From positions 1-21,412 of the IMG/VR virus record IMGVR_UViG_3300007963_000064: 21,412 nucleotides of DNA; one strand, 5' to 3'. This document shows, piece after piece, positions 14,372 to 21,412 of this stretch. The notes below the pieces were generated by a model that saw nothing but the letters and a program-made list of their open reading frames with translations, ran no database searches and was not told the DNA's origin. The DNA comes from a virus. A program made the position numbers and the translations under genes. Numbering within the stretch: position 1 is the stretch's first letter; every line of letters starts with the position of its first letter.

Positions 14372-14545
14372 ATGGCAAACTGGATTGAGGGGGCAATAAA
14401 GAAATCGGGCGCTTTGAGGCGCCAGCTTGGTATTAAAAAGGGGAAGAAGATTCCCCTAAAGACACTCAATGCTGCGGCCAAAAAGCCGGGGAAGCTGGGC
14501 CAGCGGGCGAGATTAGCTAAAACCATGAGAGGGTTTGGGCAGTGA
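14372..14545 (+). CDS. 57-aa basic protein
   Basis: ATG 14372, stop TGA 14543-14545 overlapping the GTG of the adaptor gene as GTGA. Sixteen Lys/Arg against one Glu; starts NWIEGAIKKSGALRRQLG and ends TMRGFGQ. Small basic proteins with a W-I-x-G-A-I-K-K-x-G-A-L start occur in other podovirus genomes next to connector genes, as far as I recall, with no known function. The ribosome site is weak. It could bind DNA during packaging or be a minor capsid component. Confidence 0.7.
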   Translation: MANWIEGAIKKSGALRRQLGIKKGKKIPLKTLNAAAKKPGKLGQRARLAKTMRGFGQ

Positions 14546-15174
14546 CTACTGTTGCGACAATGGTGTCTAGGATTGAAAACAGCCTTAACCGGGGATCCTC
14601 TTTTACCTCACAGATTAACAGCTCCATTATTGATGCTGTTAAATACTACAAGCCCCGGCGGTTTACCTTTAACACTGGCAGGGCGACCGCCTCGACAGTG
14701 GACGGTCAGGAATATTATGCGCTCCCCAATGACTGCATTGAGGTGGACATGATGACTGTCACCTATTCCAGCAACAATGTGGAGTACCTAGACGAAACCA
14801 CATATCGCTGGATTCAGCGGAACACATCAGACACTACTCGAACCAGCCAGCCAGACAAATTTGCAATAGAGGGGTTGGATCTTCGCATGTGGCCCGTTCC
14901 AGATGGTGTGTACACATTGACCATGACCTATTTGCGTGACATTGGGGGTTTTTCTGCTACCCTTACTTCCACCCTGTCTAATGCGTGGACGGATGAGGCA
15001 GAGGAGTTGATAAGGTCACGGGCTATGGCCGCTCTATTGCAAGACACAATAGGGGGCCCAGATGCTGAGGCTGCATCTGTGAAATGGGTGGTTAGGGAGC
15101 GCCAAAAATTTAATGAATTACGCCGCGAGGCAAATCGACGGGAAAGCTCTGGCAGGCTAATCCCGTATCTTTAG
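14542..15174 (+). CDS. Head-tail adaptor/connector protein
   Basis: 210 aa. GTG 14542 overlaps the preceding stop; GAGAGGG lies upstream. The N-terminal helices (ATMVSRIENSLNRGSSFTSQINSSIIDAVKYY) and a middle beta part (EYYALPNDCIEVDMMTVTY; LRMWPVPDGVYTLTMTYL) are followed by a helical end (AEELIRSRAMAALLQDTIG). This layout is that of phage adaptor/tail accessory proteins related to P22 gp4 or gp6-like connectors, which join the portal to the tail. Position just after the small basic genes and before tail genes agrees. The exact family is unsure. Confidence 0.72.
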   Translation: MTTVATMVSRIENSLNRGSSFTSQINSSIIDAVKYYKPRRFTFNTGRATASTVDGQEYYALPNDCIEVDMMTVTYSSNNVEYLDETTYRWIQRNTSDTTRTSQPDKFAIEGLDLRMWPVPDGVYTLTMTYLRDIGGFSATLTSTLSNAWTDEAEELIRSRAMAALLQDTIGGPDAEAASVKWVVRERQKFNELRREANRRESSGRLIPYL

Positions 15175-15182
15175 GAGTAAAT

Positions 15183-15581
15183 ATGGCACAAGGCGACGTT
15201 GTAGTTTACAACCAATTCAAAGAGGGATTGGGCGATGGCCTGCACGACTTGTCAAGTGCGAGCGTTTGGGTTGCTTTGGTTACGAATGCCGCAACACAAA
15301 GCGCAGCAGTGGCAGACCCACGGTGGGGAAGCGGCGGCTCAACGAACCTGAGTTCTAACCAAGTTTCCGTGGGAGGAAACTATGCGACGGGCGGGGTGTC
15401 GGCATCTCCATCAGATCCTTGGACCCGAAGCGGGGCTACCTGTACCTTCGATCTAACAGACATAACTTGGTCACAGAATGCGTCGAACCCTAAATCAGCT
15501 ACTTGGGCAGTGGGTTACAATAACTCCGACAGCGGAAAGAGGGCAATTTTTAGCGTGGATCTGGGGGTTTGTTTGACATGA
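15183..15581 (+). CDS. Virion structural protein, frame interrupted at C-terminus
   Basis: 132 aa in the unshifted frame; ATG 15183 after AGGAGT. The protein resembles a phage family with the start VYNQFKEGLGDGLHDL, a central D-P-R-W-G-S-G-G-S-T-N-L-S and a C-terminal ITWSQNASNPKSATWAVGYN before SVDLG. Members usually go on past this point to a DLVITWNASGVFTLA-like end. Here that end exists in the -1 frame (see next entry) and the unshifted frame stops after GVCLT. No signal or membrane segment. Probably a minor head/tail protein. Family recall is moderate; the frame break is seen directly. Confidence 0.75.
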   Translation: MAQGDVVVYNQFKEGLGDGLHDLSSASVWVALVTNAATQSAAVADPRWGSGGSTNLSSNQVSVGGNYATGGVSASPSDPWTRSGATCTFDLTDITWSQNASNPKSATWAVGYNNSDSGKRAIFSVDLGVCLT

Positions 15582-15637
15582 CGAGCGGCGACCTCGTGAT
15601 AACGTGGAATGCTTCAGGGGTATTTACTCTTGCCTGA
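15563..15637 (+). other. -1 frame extension of the 15183 gene at a G5 run
   Basis: Reading GGGGG (15563-15567) with a -1 shift gives L-G-G-L-F-D-M-T-S-G-D and then the expected C-terminal strand ending ...FTLA with a stop at 15635-15637, for a product of 151 aa. The next gene's TTG (15630) overlaps this stop, not the earlier one, in the usual coupled way. Either one G is missing from the assembly, or a natural or programmed -1 shift occurs. Confidence 0.6.
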
Positions 15638-15854
15638 TTTGACAGATCGTCTCGCAGGAAAAACGGTTGAGGCGGTGTTAAAAAGCGACGAAACTTTGGT
15701 GATTCGTTGCGAGGACGGGCTAGAGGTCCATGTGAATTGGCAGGATGACGAGGGTTCTGCCGTTAAGGGGGAGCCTAAAGTCGTATGGTCTGGTAAACAC
15801 GTTTATGCTGACGCCGCCCATATTGGGATGTTTAATGGAGCAGTAGGAGAATGA
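15630..15854 (+). CDS. Small beta-rich hypothetical protein (74 aa)
   Basis: I chose TTG 15630, with AGGGG about 9 bases upstream and overlapping the -1 frame stop of the previous gene; ATG 15609 in frame lacks a ribosome site and would lie inside that gene. After LPDLTDRLAGKTVEAVLKSDETLVI the product is a compact beta barrel-like sequence (IRCEDGLEVHVNW) and ends with SGKHVYAD. It may be a small virion or regulatory protein. No family recognised with confidence. Confidence 0.65.
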   Translation: MPDLTDRLAGKTVEAVLKSDETLVIRCEDGLEVHVNWQDDEGSAVKGEPKVVWSGKHVYADAAHIGMFNGAVGE

Positions 15855-15855
15855 A

Positions 15856-16161
15856 GTGGCATATCGCGTCAGGCACAGAAACGAAATGCGCGGAACTTCG
15901 GAAGAATCCGCAGAAACTTATGCGCAAAAACTAGACGCCTTCGACGCGGCATGTGACACATGCGTGTCGTTTATTAAAGCCAACTCCAAAGAAAACCGTT
16001 CTGGCGATCTTGACTATCCACCCTCTGACGGATCTCGCTATAAAATTTGGGTAGAGCTACGGGCTGCTTATGCTGTCGGGATGCAGCTCCGTTACGATTT
16101 TTACACCGGGTCTGACTGGGAAACTAATCAACTAGACTGGCAAGTCGTTGAGTCAACTTAA
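15856..16161 (+). CDS. Hypothetical phage protein (101 aa)
   Basis: GTG 15856, with TAGGAG at 15844-15849 about 6 bases upstream, only one base after the preceding gene. The sequence has a charged helical start (RVRHRNEMRGTSEESAETYAQKLDAF), a Cys pair (CDTC), and a Tyr/Trp-rich end (YDFYTGSDWETNQLDW). No known motif. Its stop TAA overlaps the next ATG as TAATG, so it is part of the tail operon and may be a structural or assembly protein. Confidence 0.65.
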   Translation: MAYRVRHRNEMRGTSEESAETYAQKLDAFDAACDTCVSFIKANSKENRSGDLDYPPSDGSRYKIWVELRAAYAVGMQLRYDFYTGSDWETNQLDWQVVEST

Positions 16162-17924
16162 TGGCGACGGCTATCGACTATGCGTGGGTCGGTTCAGACG
16201 GGAACCATTCTAGTAACAACACCTCTTGGACGAACATTTCGTCCACCATAAAGATACCTGCGGCTGACCTGACCGCCAGCACCGAATACCTTTTGCTCAT
16301 GGGTATGTTGGTCAATGGCAACAACGCTGGCCAAAACGGATTTGAGTTTCGTGTTGCAGCTGACACTACAGAGATCTCCGGCAAAACCATTAACGGGCAA
16401 GCTGGAAGCTACCAGCGAATGGAACCCCGAAGGACGGGGGCGGGTTTTGGAGCGGCTTATTTCTATATGCAGAAATATACAGCGCCCAGCACCCCGGTAG
16501 ACATTAATCAACAATTCCAAGTACAGAACAGTTCTTATCAGTCCCAATGTACAGGGGCTTGGTCACTAGCACTTAAACTGGATGAGTCGGATGACGGGCT
16601 ACATGAAAACACAGATTATAAATACGCGGAAGATGAAACCACCCACAGCGCATTAAGTTCGGCCAGCTGGACTGATGGTGCATCGATCACCATAGGAGAC
16701 GGTTCAGCGAGCTGGCTTGTTTTTACTTACATACGACCGGAGGTAAACAGTTCGTCATCTTCAATCAGGTATCGGCTCGGCGGCGACCTGAGTGGCTATA
16801 CCTCCACTGCCTACGCCGAATATGAGGGGGAGGATTCAGTAGAGGTTTGGCAGCAAGGGGCGATGTATGTCTTGTCAGCTGTTGCTTCTGATACTGCCGT
16901 CACCCTGCAAATGCAAACAGACTCAGGAACCGCCGGGGAGTTTGCGGTCGGGCTGAATCGCATTGCGGCGGTTCGCCTAAATGCCTTTACCCAGTTTGCT
17001 GCTGATATCAACACCACTGGAACCGAGGTTACCCCGGAAGACACTTGGGTAGAAATGGCTGCTAACAAGGGCTTCGTTGTTAGTGCCTCAGCTGCTGATG
17101 TGGCTGCCTTGGGCGCTTTTGCTTATACCACGGGAGACACAAATAAGACGCTCCAGATGCGAATGCAAGATGATGGGGCCGAGGGAGAATGGGGTGGGAT
17201 GAATACCTATGGAATGCAAATTTCCAATGGGTCTTCTGACAGGCGAATCCTTTATTACAGTGGCATAAACACAGTCAGCGGAACCTACACCCTTAGTACC
17301 GATTTAGATGTTCAAGAAAAAGCTGACGTCTCCCCGGCAAGTGAGCGCCTGTACAGCAACCTAGTTTTGCTTGAGCTTAACTTGCAGGAGAAACCATCTA
17401 CGGCTAGGTCGGTGACGGCTGCGACACAGGCCCTAGCTATTGCCCAGTATCAGGCGTCAATTACGACGCACAGAGCCGTCTCCGCATCAGTTCAGGCGCT
17501 TGCAATAAGTGAAGCGCAGGCGGCAATAACTACGCACAGAAACATAAATGCGTCCGTGCAGGCGCTTAGCCTCACGGAGCTGGTGGCCGCTATTACTACC
17601 CACCGGGGTATTGCTACATCTACTCAGGCCCTTAGCCTTACTGAGCAACAAGCCACGGTAGCAAAAAACGTAATCCGAGAAGTGCAGGCTGCGGTTCAAG
17701 AGCTAGACATTACGACCTACGCTGCTGCGATTAAGGCCAGCCGACAAATTGCGGCTACCGCGCAAGCGCTGTCGATGACGGCTTACTCTGCTACTATAAA
17801 CACCAGTCCTGCATGGACCCCTGTGGTTGATGCAAGTACCAACTGGGCGGCTGTTGCCGATGCAAGCACCAACTGGACTGCTGTTGCGTCTGCCAGCACA
17901 AACTGGAGTGCGTGGGTGCAATGA
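16161..17924 (+). CDS. Large repeat-bearing virion structural protein
   Basis: 587 aa, starting at the TAATG junction. Residues 1-400 are beta-rich, low in charge, with many Ser/Thr/Gly/Asn, and read like two related halves (NTSWTNISSTIKIP...; HSALSSASWTDGASITIG...). Residues 412-545 are six 22-aa tandem units (one has 24), with core ITTHRxIxASVQALSLTExxAA. The end (552-587) is three and a half 10-aa units of the WTxVxDASTN type. Such sequences are typical of tail or capsid fibres and adhesion proteins, so a receptor or decoration role is likely but inferred. There is no signal peptide. Confidence 0.75.
   Translation: MATAIDYAWVGSDGNHSSNNTSWTNISSTIKIPAADLTASTEYLLLMGMLVNGNNAGQNGFEFRVAADTTEISGKTINGQAGSYQRMEPRRTGAGFGAAYFYMQKYTAPSTPVDINQQFQVQNSSYQSQCTGAWSLALKLDESDDGLHENTDYKYAEDETTHSALSSASWTDGASITIGDGSASWLVFTYIRPEVNSSSSSIRYRLGGDLSGYTSTAYAEYEGEDSVEVWQQGAMYVLSAVASDTAVTLQMQTDSGTAGEFAVGLNRIAAVRLNAFTQFAADINTTGTEVTPEDTWVEMAANKGFVVSASAADVAALGAFAYTTGDTNKTLQMRMQDDGAEGEWGGMNTYGMQISNGSSDRRILYYSGINTVSGTYTLSTDLDVQEKADVSPASERLYSNLVLLELNLQEKPSTARSVTAATQALAIAQYQASITTHRAVSASVQALAISEAQAAITTHRNINASVQALSLTELVAAITTHRGIATSTQALSLTEQQATVAKNVIREVQAAVQELDITTYAAAIKASRQIAATAQALSMTAYSATINTSPAWTPVVDASTNWAAVADASTNWTAVASASTNWSAWVQ
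17394..17795 (+). repeat. 66-base tandem repeats in the fibre-like gene
   Basis: Six in-frame units of 66 bases (one with 72) encoding the 22-aa repeats. Sequence between units is diverged at third positions but the protein pattern THR, VQAL and SLTE/ISEA is kept. This suggests selection at the protein level and old duplications rather than a recent expansion. Confidence 0.75.
17814..17921 (+). repeat. 30-base tandem repeats encoding WTxVxDASTN
   Basis: Three full and one partial 10-aa unit at the very end of the fibre-like protein, each starting with TGG. Short Trp-Asp-Ala-Ser-Thr repeats like these are seen at the C-termini of several phage structural proteins. Confidence 0.7.
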
Positions 17925-19432
17925 GATACCAAGCGAATGATTTAAACTTTGGAGTGAGCGTAGATATTCCGGCGTGGAACCTTCCGCCCGGAGTAATGAC
18001 TGATTCCCTGAACGTCCGCTATCGGGACGGTGGCGCAGAGAAGATGCAGGGTTGGGATGATGTGTTTGGTGCGACTTCTGTTACTGGGAGTTGCGCTTTG
18101 GATATGGTGGCTGATGACGACCTTAATGTGTTCTACGTTTATGGGGACACTGACAATCTTTATTACGCAAGAAGCGCCGGAGCCGCCCATGTAAAAATTT
18201 CGCACACAAGTTTTAGCGCTAGCGTTGACATTGGGTTTAATGGTGGCCCCTACAATGGGTACTTAGTTTACACGGGGGGAGGAAAGCTCCAGCCGTTTTC
18301 ATGGGACCCCAATACGCCTGCCACTGCTACTGCGATCCTTACGGGCTCGCCTATTTGCGATGTTATCAGACCATTTAAGAACTTTCTGATTGCTTTGAGG
18401 GTGACCGAGGGTGTGGACAAAAAACCCCTAATGCTGCGGTGGTCATCGTCTGCCTTCACGGGGTTGCCTTCTAGCTGGGACTACACAGACCCGGCAAATG
18501 ATTCTGGCCGCGTGACGCTGGCGGACTCAAGCGATCCGATTATTGATTGCTTGCCATTGCGTGGCGCTAACATTGTTTACAAAGAGCAACACACTTGGGC
18601 AATGGATTATGTTGGTGGCTCCAATGTATTTTCATTTAGAGAATTATTTGGTGAGGTTGGGATGCTTGCTGAGCAGTGCGCGTCGGCCTTCAAGAACATG
18701 CACTTTGTTGTGACCAACAACGACGTAGTTGTGCATGACGGGAACGAAGCGCAGTCGGTTGTAGATCGAAAGACTAGGGACTGGCTGTTTAACCGAATTG
18801 ATGCAGATAATTACCGCAGAAGTTTTGTGGTGCGCGACAACCGAAACAGGGAGATGATTTTTTGCTACCCGGCGGAGGGGGCTTCTGCCCCTAATGCAGC
18901 TTTAGTTTGGAATTGGCAAAGCAACTCTGTGTACCCAAGGGACTTGGGTGGAACCATGGCAAGAGGCACGAATGGCAGGTTGCCGGATACCTTCTCCAGA
19001 GCGACCTATGCGACACGCAACACCGCAGAGGAGTATTCGTTTTTAACGCGGGCCGACCGTCGAGAGATTGTTTATTTTTCTAATAGCGAAACATACAAAG
19101 GCATTTCGGACAGTGCGAACATGGACGTCTACCTTGAGCGCAAGAACGTACCTCTTGATAAAGACATTAACAGTTACAAGAGGGTGTTGAGGTGCTATCC
19201 GTGGGTTCAGGGCACAGACGGGGACTCTCTAAAAGTTCAGCTATATACGAAAGACGCACTTAGCGATGCGTCAAGAACAACGGCTTCTGCGTCGTTTACG
19301 ATTGGGCAAGATTACAAGACCGACTTTAGAGCCAGCTCGCGTGTCTACGACATTCGTTTCATTTACGAAGGAACTAACGACGTCAAGCTATACGGTTATG
19401 ACTTAGAGTTCTTTAGAGAAGGTGAGCGGTGA
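17921..19432 (+). CDS. Tail hub/accessory protein, P22 gp10-like
   Basis: 503 aa from ATG 17921, which overlaps the upstream TGA as ATGA; a GTG at 17912 is possible. The start PAWNLPPGVMTDSLNVRYRDGGAEKMQGW, the repeated beta blades (FYVYGDTDNLYYA; GYLVYTGGGKLQPFSWDP; VVHDGNEAQSV) and length near P22 gp10 (472 aa) support a tail accessory/stabilisation protein that closes the connector. Some phages call it phage stabilisation protein. Placed just before the final tail genes. Fairly sure of the class, less of the exact family. Confidence 0.78.
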   Translation: MRYQANDLNFGVSVDIPAWNLPPGVMTDSLNVRYRDGGAEKMQGWDDVFGATSVTGSCALDMVADDDLNVFYVYGDTDNLYYARSAGAAHVKISHTSFSASVDIGFNGGPYNGYLVYTGGGKLQPFSWDPNTPATATAILTGSPICDVIRPFKNFLIALRVTEGVDKKPLMLRWSSSAFTGLPSSWDYTDPANDSGRVTLADSSDPIIDCLPLRGANIVYKEQHTWAMDYVGGSNVFSFRELFGEVGMLAEQCASAFKNMHFVVTNNDVVVHDGNEAQSVVDRKTRDWLFNRIDADNYRRSFVVRDNRNREMIFCYPAEGASAPNAALVWNWQSNSVYPRDLGGTMARGTNGRLPDTFSRATYATRNTAEEYSFLTRADRREIVYFSNSETYKGISDSANMDVYLERKNVPLDKDINSYKRVLRCYPWVQGTDGDSLKVQLYTKDALSDASRTTASASFTIGQDYKTDFRASSRVYDIRFIYEGTNDVKLYGYDLEFFREGER

Positions 19433-19854
19433 GCCGCAAGCAAGTTATACCGTATGCGCCTCCTAATGATGTAAGCGGGTTGCCGGGGTATTTAAGCGGA
19501 GAACTGCAAAGATTATCCGGCCTTATAACTTGGGATCCAGATATTGCGAGGGTTCGAGAGATATCGGCAACAGCAACTATGACGTTGGTGCTGGACGATG
19601 TGCTGGGCGGCGTTGTCCTAGGGAAAAACTCAATAACCAGCGCATTTGTTATAGACCCGACGTCCGCCGTGGCTTGGCCGATTGGCGCAAAAATAACCAT
19701 GATTCAGTACGGCACCGGATTGGCGCAGATCTCGGGCTCAGGCGCGGCTACAGTGCAGACCCCAAGCACCGCAAATTTCGGGGGCCAATACAACACTGTA
19801 GAGGCCGTGCATGTTGAGACGGATGTTTGGATTGTGTCAGGGGGACTTGCATGA
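19429..19854 (+). CDS. Small tail/virion protein with beta C-terminal domain
   Basis: 141 aa. GTG 19429 overlaps the stop of the gp10-like gene as GTGA. After a Pro-rich start (YAPPNDVSGLPGYLSGELQRL) the second half is a beta domain with the pattern IGAKITMIQYGTGLAQISGSGA, a middle Tyr-Asn turn and a WIVSGGLA end. This domain is frequent at the C-termini of phage structural proteins. It likely joins the tail. A short ATG frame at 19851 just behind it looks like noise. Confidence 0.65.
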   Translation: MSRKQVIPYAPPNDVSGLPGYLSGELQRLSGLITWDPDIARVREISATATMTLVLDDVLGGVVLGKNSITSAFVIDPTSAVAWPIGAKITMIQYGTGLAQISGSGAATVQTPSTANFGGQYNTVEAVHVETDVWIVSGGLA

Positions 19855-19885
19855 TGTATGATATAAGGGCAGTAGGGAGCGTAGT

Positions 19886-20332
19886 ATGGTTGAAATCTTT
19901 GAGGTGCCAGCACAGCTGGCGAGAGAAGTTTGGGAGGAGCTGCACACGCCATTGGTGAGTGCGATGCGCTACCATGAGGGGATGGATGCTGACGATTTGT
20001 TAGTGCTTTGCGAGTCAGGGCACTTAACAATTCTGGTGTCAGCGGTGGACGACGAGATTAAGGGTGCCTTTATTACCCGGCTTGTTCAGTTCCCCAAGAA
20101 GCGTGGATGCGAGCTGGTCGCGGTAGCGGGAAAGAGTGGCGAAACCCGGTCATGGATTGACGATATGCTGAAGTTCCTTGACGATTTTGCCATTAGAAAT
20201 GGTTGCGATTTTATTTATGGAGTGGGTCGCAAAGGCTGGATGGTAGCGAAGGACTACGGCTATAAGGTCGAAAGTCGCGCAATTTTAAGAAAGGAACTTA
20301 AGAAATGGCAGGAGGCGGTGGAAGCAACGTAG
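19886..20332 (+). CDS. GNAT-like, T7 gp13-type protein
   Basis: 148 aa. ATG 19886 has GGGAG about 7 bases upstream. The fold pattern is GNAT-like: a helix, strands LTILVSAVDDEIKGAFITRLV, a long helix, then IYGVGRKGWMVAKDYGYKVES and a short end. The GRKGW...GY motif with a following strand is found in T7 gp13-related and other phage proteins with an acetyltransferase-like fold, which act in virion assembly and often lack catalytic activity. No acetyl-CoA loop (RxxGxG) is clear. Its stop lies 28 bases into the next gene. Confidence 0.6.
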   Translation: MVEIFEVPAQLAREVWEELHTPLVSAMRYHEGMDADDLLVLCESGHLTILVSAVDDEIKGAFITRLVQFPKKRGCELVAVAGKSGETRSWIDDMLKFLDDFAIRNGCDFIYGVGRKGWMVAKDYGYKVESRAILRKELKKWQEAVEAT

Positions 20333-21336
20333 CAAATACGGGCCCGTGGGAGGGTGCGCGTCCGTACATAAGTAACCTGTATGGCTCGGCTAACTCGTTA
20401 TTTAACCTAGGCGGCCCTCAGTATTTTGACCGGCAAGCCTATCTTAACCCACTTCCCAGCCAGCTTGCGCCATACAACTACGGCTTTGGTTTTCTTGGCG
20501 ACGTTTTTGGCCAAGACTTTGGCTCTGCGCAGCCGTGGCAGCCAGCTTTTGGTGGGGGAGGAGCCCCACAGACTTGGGCTGGCGGAAACACAGGTTACCA
20601 AGTAGGCACAGAGGGTTATCAGCCAGCACCCCCGCAAACGCTGGAGCAACAGGTGGCCTTGGGTTACGTCCCAGCAGGGACGGCTGGCGGAGTTAGTGGC
20701 TGGAACTCGCAGAACTACGAGTGGCAACAAATTATTGGGCCTGATGGCACTCCAACGTATGTGCCTGTTTGGGCCGGGGATCCTGCGGGAAGTCCTGCGG
20801 CGACGGTTCCAGCTGGGACCGCGACAAGCCAAGGGCAAATACCTTACGTTGACACCGGAACCACCGGGACGGTTCCGGGTGCCTCTGGTTATATAGGGAC
20901 AGACGGGGCAGCAACAAACGGGGGAATGGGGACTACGGGCGCTGGCGCAATCCCAGATCCATTTAACCTGATGCCTCCTGAATACGTTGACCAACAGGTG
21001 CTTCCAATCGCACCAGTGGCGCCTCCGGTCGCACCAGTAGTGCCGCCGGTCGCACCAGTAGTGCCGCCAGTCGCGCCAGTAGTGCCCCCGGTTGCGCCAC
21101 CAGTACCTCCGATCGCACCGCCGCCAGCACCACCGCAGGAGGAGGAGGAAGAAGAGTCTCCACCCAGAGGAGGCGGCAGGCCCGGCGGCGCACCACCAAG
21201 AGGGGGTAGAAAAAAACCAGCAGCGCCACGGGGAGTACCCATGGTTATGGGGGGCAATCCAAACGCGAGAGCGCTACAGGACAGCCCTCTTACACCGGCT
21301 GTTAGGCGCTTACCACAACGCAGAGGGCGAGGTTAA
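20305..21336 (+). CDS. Proline/glycine-rich virion protein
   Basis: 343 aa. ATG 20305 follows AAAGGAACTTAAGAA and overlaps the previous gene by 28 bases. The first 220 residues are low-charge, Gly/Tyr/Gln/Pro-rich, without signal. Residues about 234-275 contain 7-aa VAPVVPP-type repeats, then a run of six Glu. A basic Gly/Arg/Lys-rich tail (GGGRPGG; GGRKKP) follows and the end is RRLPQRRGRG. This is likely a disordered or internal virion protein, perhaps binding DNA by its tail. The function is unknown. Confidence 0.7.
   Translation: MAGGGGSNVANTGPWEGARPYISNLYGSANSLFNLGGPQYFDRQAYLNPLPSQLAPYNYGFGFLGDVFGQDFGSAQPWQPAFGGGGAPQTWAGGNTGYQVGTEGYQPAPPQTLEQQVALGYVPAGTAGGVSGWNSQNYEWQQIIGPDGTPTYVPVWAGDPAGSPAATVPAGTATSQGQIPYVDTGTTGTVPGASGYIGTDGAATNGGMGTTGAGAIPDPFNLMPPEYVDQQVLPIAPVAPPVAPVVPPVAPVVPPVAPVVPPVAPPVPPIAPPPAPPQEEEEEESPPRGGGRPGGAPPRGGRKKPAAPRGVPMVMGGNPNARALQDSPLTPAVRRLPQRRGRG
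21004..21129 (+). repeat. 21-base tandem repeats in the proline-rich gene
   Basis: Six units of 21 bases; copies at 21025 and 21046 are identical (CCGGTCGCACCAGTAGTGCCG), others differ by a few bases. Each encodes PVAPVVP or a close variant. Confidence 0.85.
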
Positions 21337-21412
21337 TGGTTCAACCAGCAAATCAATTCTCAAATTACGCAGCTGGGTGGGGGCCGCAGCAGCAACAACT
21401 TCCGGGGGCTAA
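21336..21412 (+). CDS. 5' end of a further virion gene, cut by the window
   Basis: ATG 21336 overlaps the preceding TAA as TAATG, with GAGG just upstream. The visible 25 codons read MVQPANQFSNYAAG and then W-G-P-Q-Q-Q-Q-L-P-G-A without a stop up to the window edge. Gln-rich start and position after the proline-rich virion gene suggest another internal or tail protein. Partial only; no family can be given. Confidence 0.55.
   Translation, partial: MVQPANQFSNYAAGWGPQQQQLPGA

Noticed and set aside
19851-19958. 35-aa frame overlapping the stop of the small tail protein (ATGA)
   Set aside because: Weak ribosome site and it overlaps the better supported gene at 19886; product rich in Arg/Trp/Cys.
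20407-20994. Long - strand open frame (195 aa) opposite the proline-rich gene
   Set aside because: It lies opposite a GC-rich, Gly/Pro-coding gene with its own ribosome site; Arg/Cys/Trp-rich product typical of antisense reading.
21092-21412. 106-aa frame at the window end
   Set aside because: His/Arg-rich out-of-frame reading of the proline repeat gene; the TAATG-coupled frame at 21336 is preferred.
1-21412. CRISPR array, integrase, tRNA or insertion sequence
   Set aside because: No spaced identical repeats of CRISPR type, no tyrosine or serine recombinase motifs, no transposase and no tRNA T-loop found by eye.

Overview
The window is a stretch of a tailed-phage (podovirus-like) genome. 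Every convincing gene is on the + strand, genes are packed with 1-30 base overlaps or few-base gaps, and the order is the canonical virion morphogenesis order. Named by family: a NinB/YbcN-like recombination protein, a metallophosphoesterase, a DUF3310 protein, small and large terminase, a P22-type portal, a scaffold, an N4-gp56-type major capsid protein, a head-tail adaptor and a P22 gp10-like tail protein. No integrase, repressor, tRNA, holin or endolysin is visible, so lifestyle and lysis cannot be judged here. Purine-rich Shine-Dalgarno sites (AGGAGG, AAGGAG, GGGAG) and NinB/P22-like parts fit a phage of a Gram-negative, probably aquatic, bacterium. The host is inference only.

Layout. 1-721 is a non-coding leader with short repeats, many CTAG sites, two candidate promoters and an inverted repeat just before the first gene. 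722-4275 holds small genes and accessory functions: a 64-aa protein, the NinB-like protein, two small proteins (one doubtful), an exported LamG-like plus fibronectin-III protein, a metallophosphoesterase that appears to start at ATT, DUF3310, and a 56-aa coiled-coil protein. 4276-4400 is a short gap with a strong hairpin. 4401-10774 is the head module: terS, terL (overlapping by up to 206 bases), portal, scaffold, capsid and a likely decoration protein, closed by a strong rho-independent terminator at 10782-10811.

10824-14323 is a four-gene, translationally coupled cassette. It encodes a TPR plus GT-B-like glycosyltransferase, a class I methyltransferase and two GT-A-like glycosyltransferases with DxD motifs. 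The cassette sits between head and tail genes and probably modifies a glycan, either on the virion or on the host surface. It is followed by two very basic microproteins that share an RGFGQ motif near their C-termini.

14542-21412 is the tail/connector module: an adaptor, a structural protein with an apparent -1 frameshift at a G run, two small proteins, a large repeat-bearing structural protein, a gp10-like protein, a small beta-rich protein, a GNAT/T7 gp13-like protein, a proline-rich protein with 21-base repeats, and the start of another gene running off the window. The most uncommon features are the ATT start, the terS/terL overlap, the glycan cassette, the paired RGFGQ microproteins and the frameshift. 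I see no clear evidence of a wholly new defence or mobile system.
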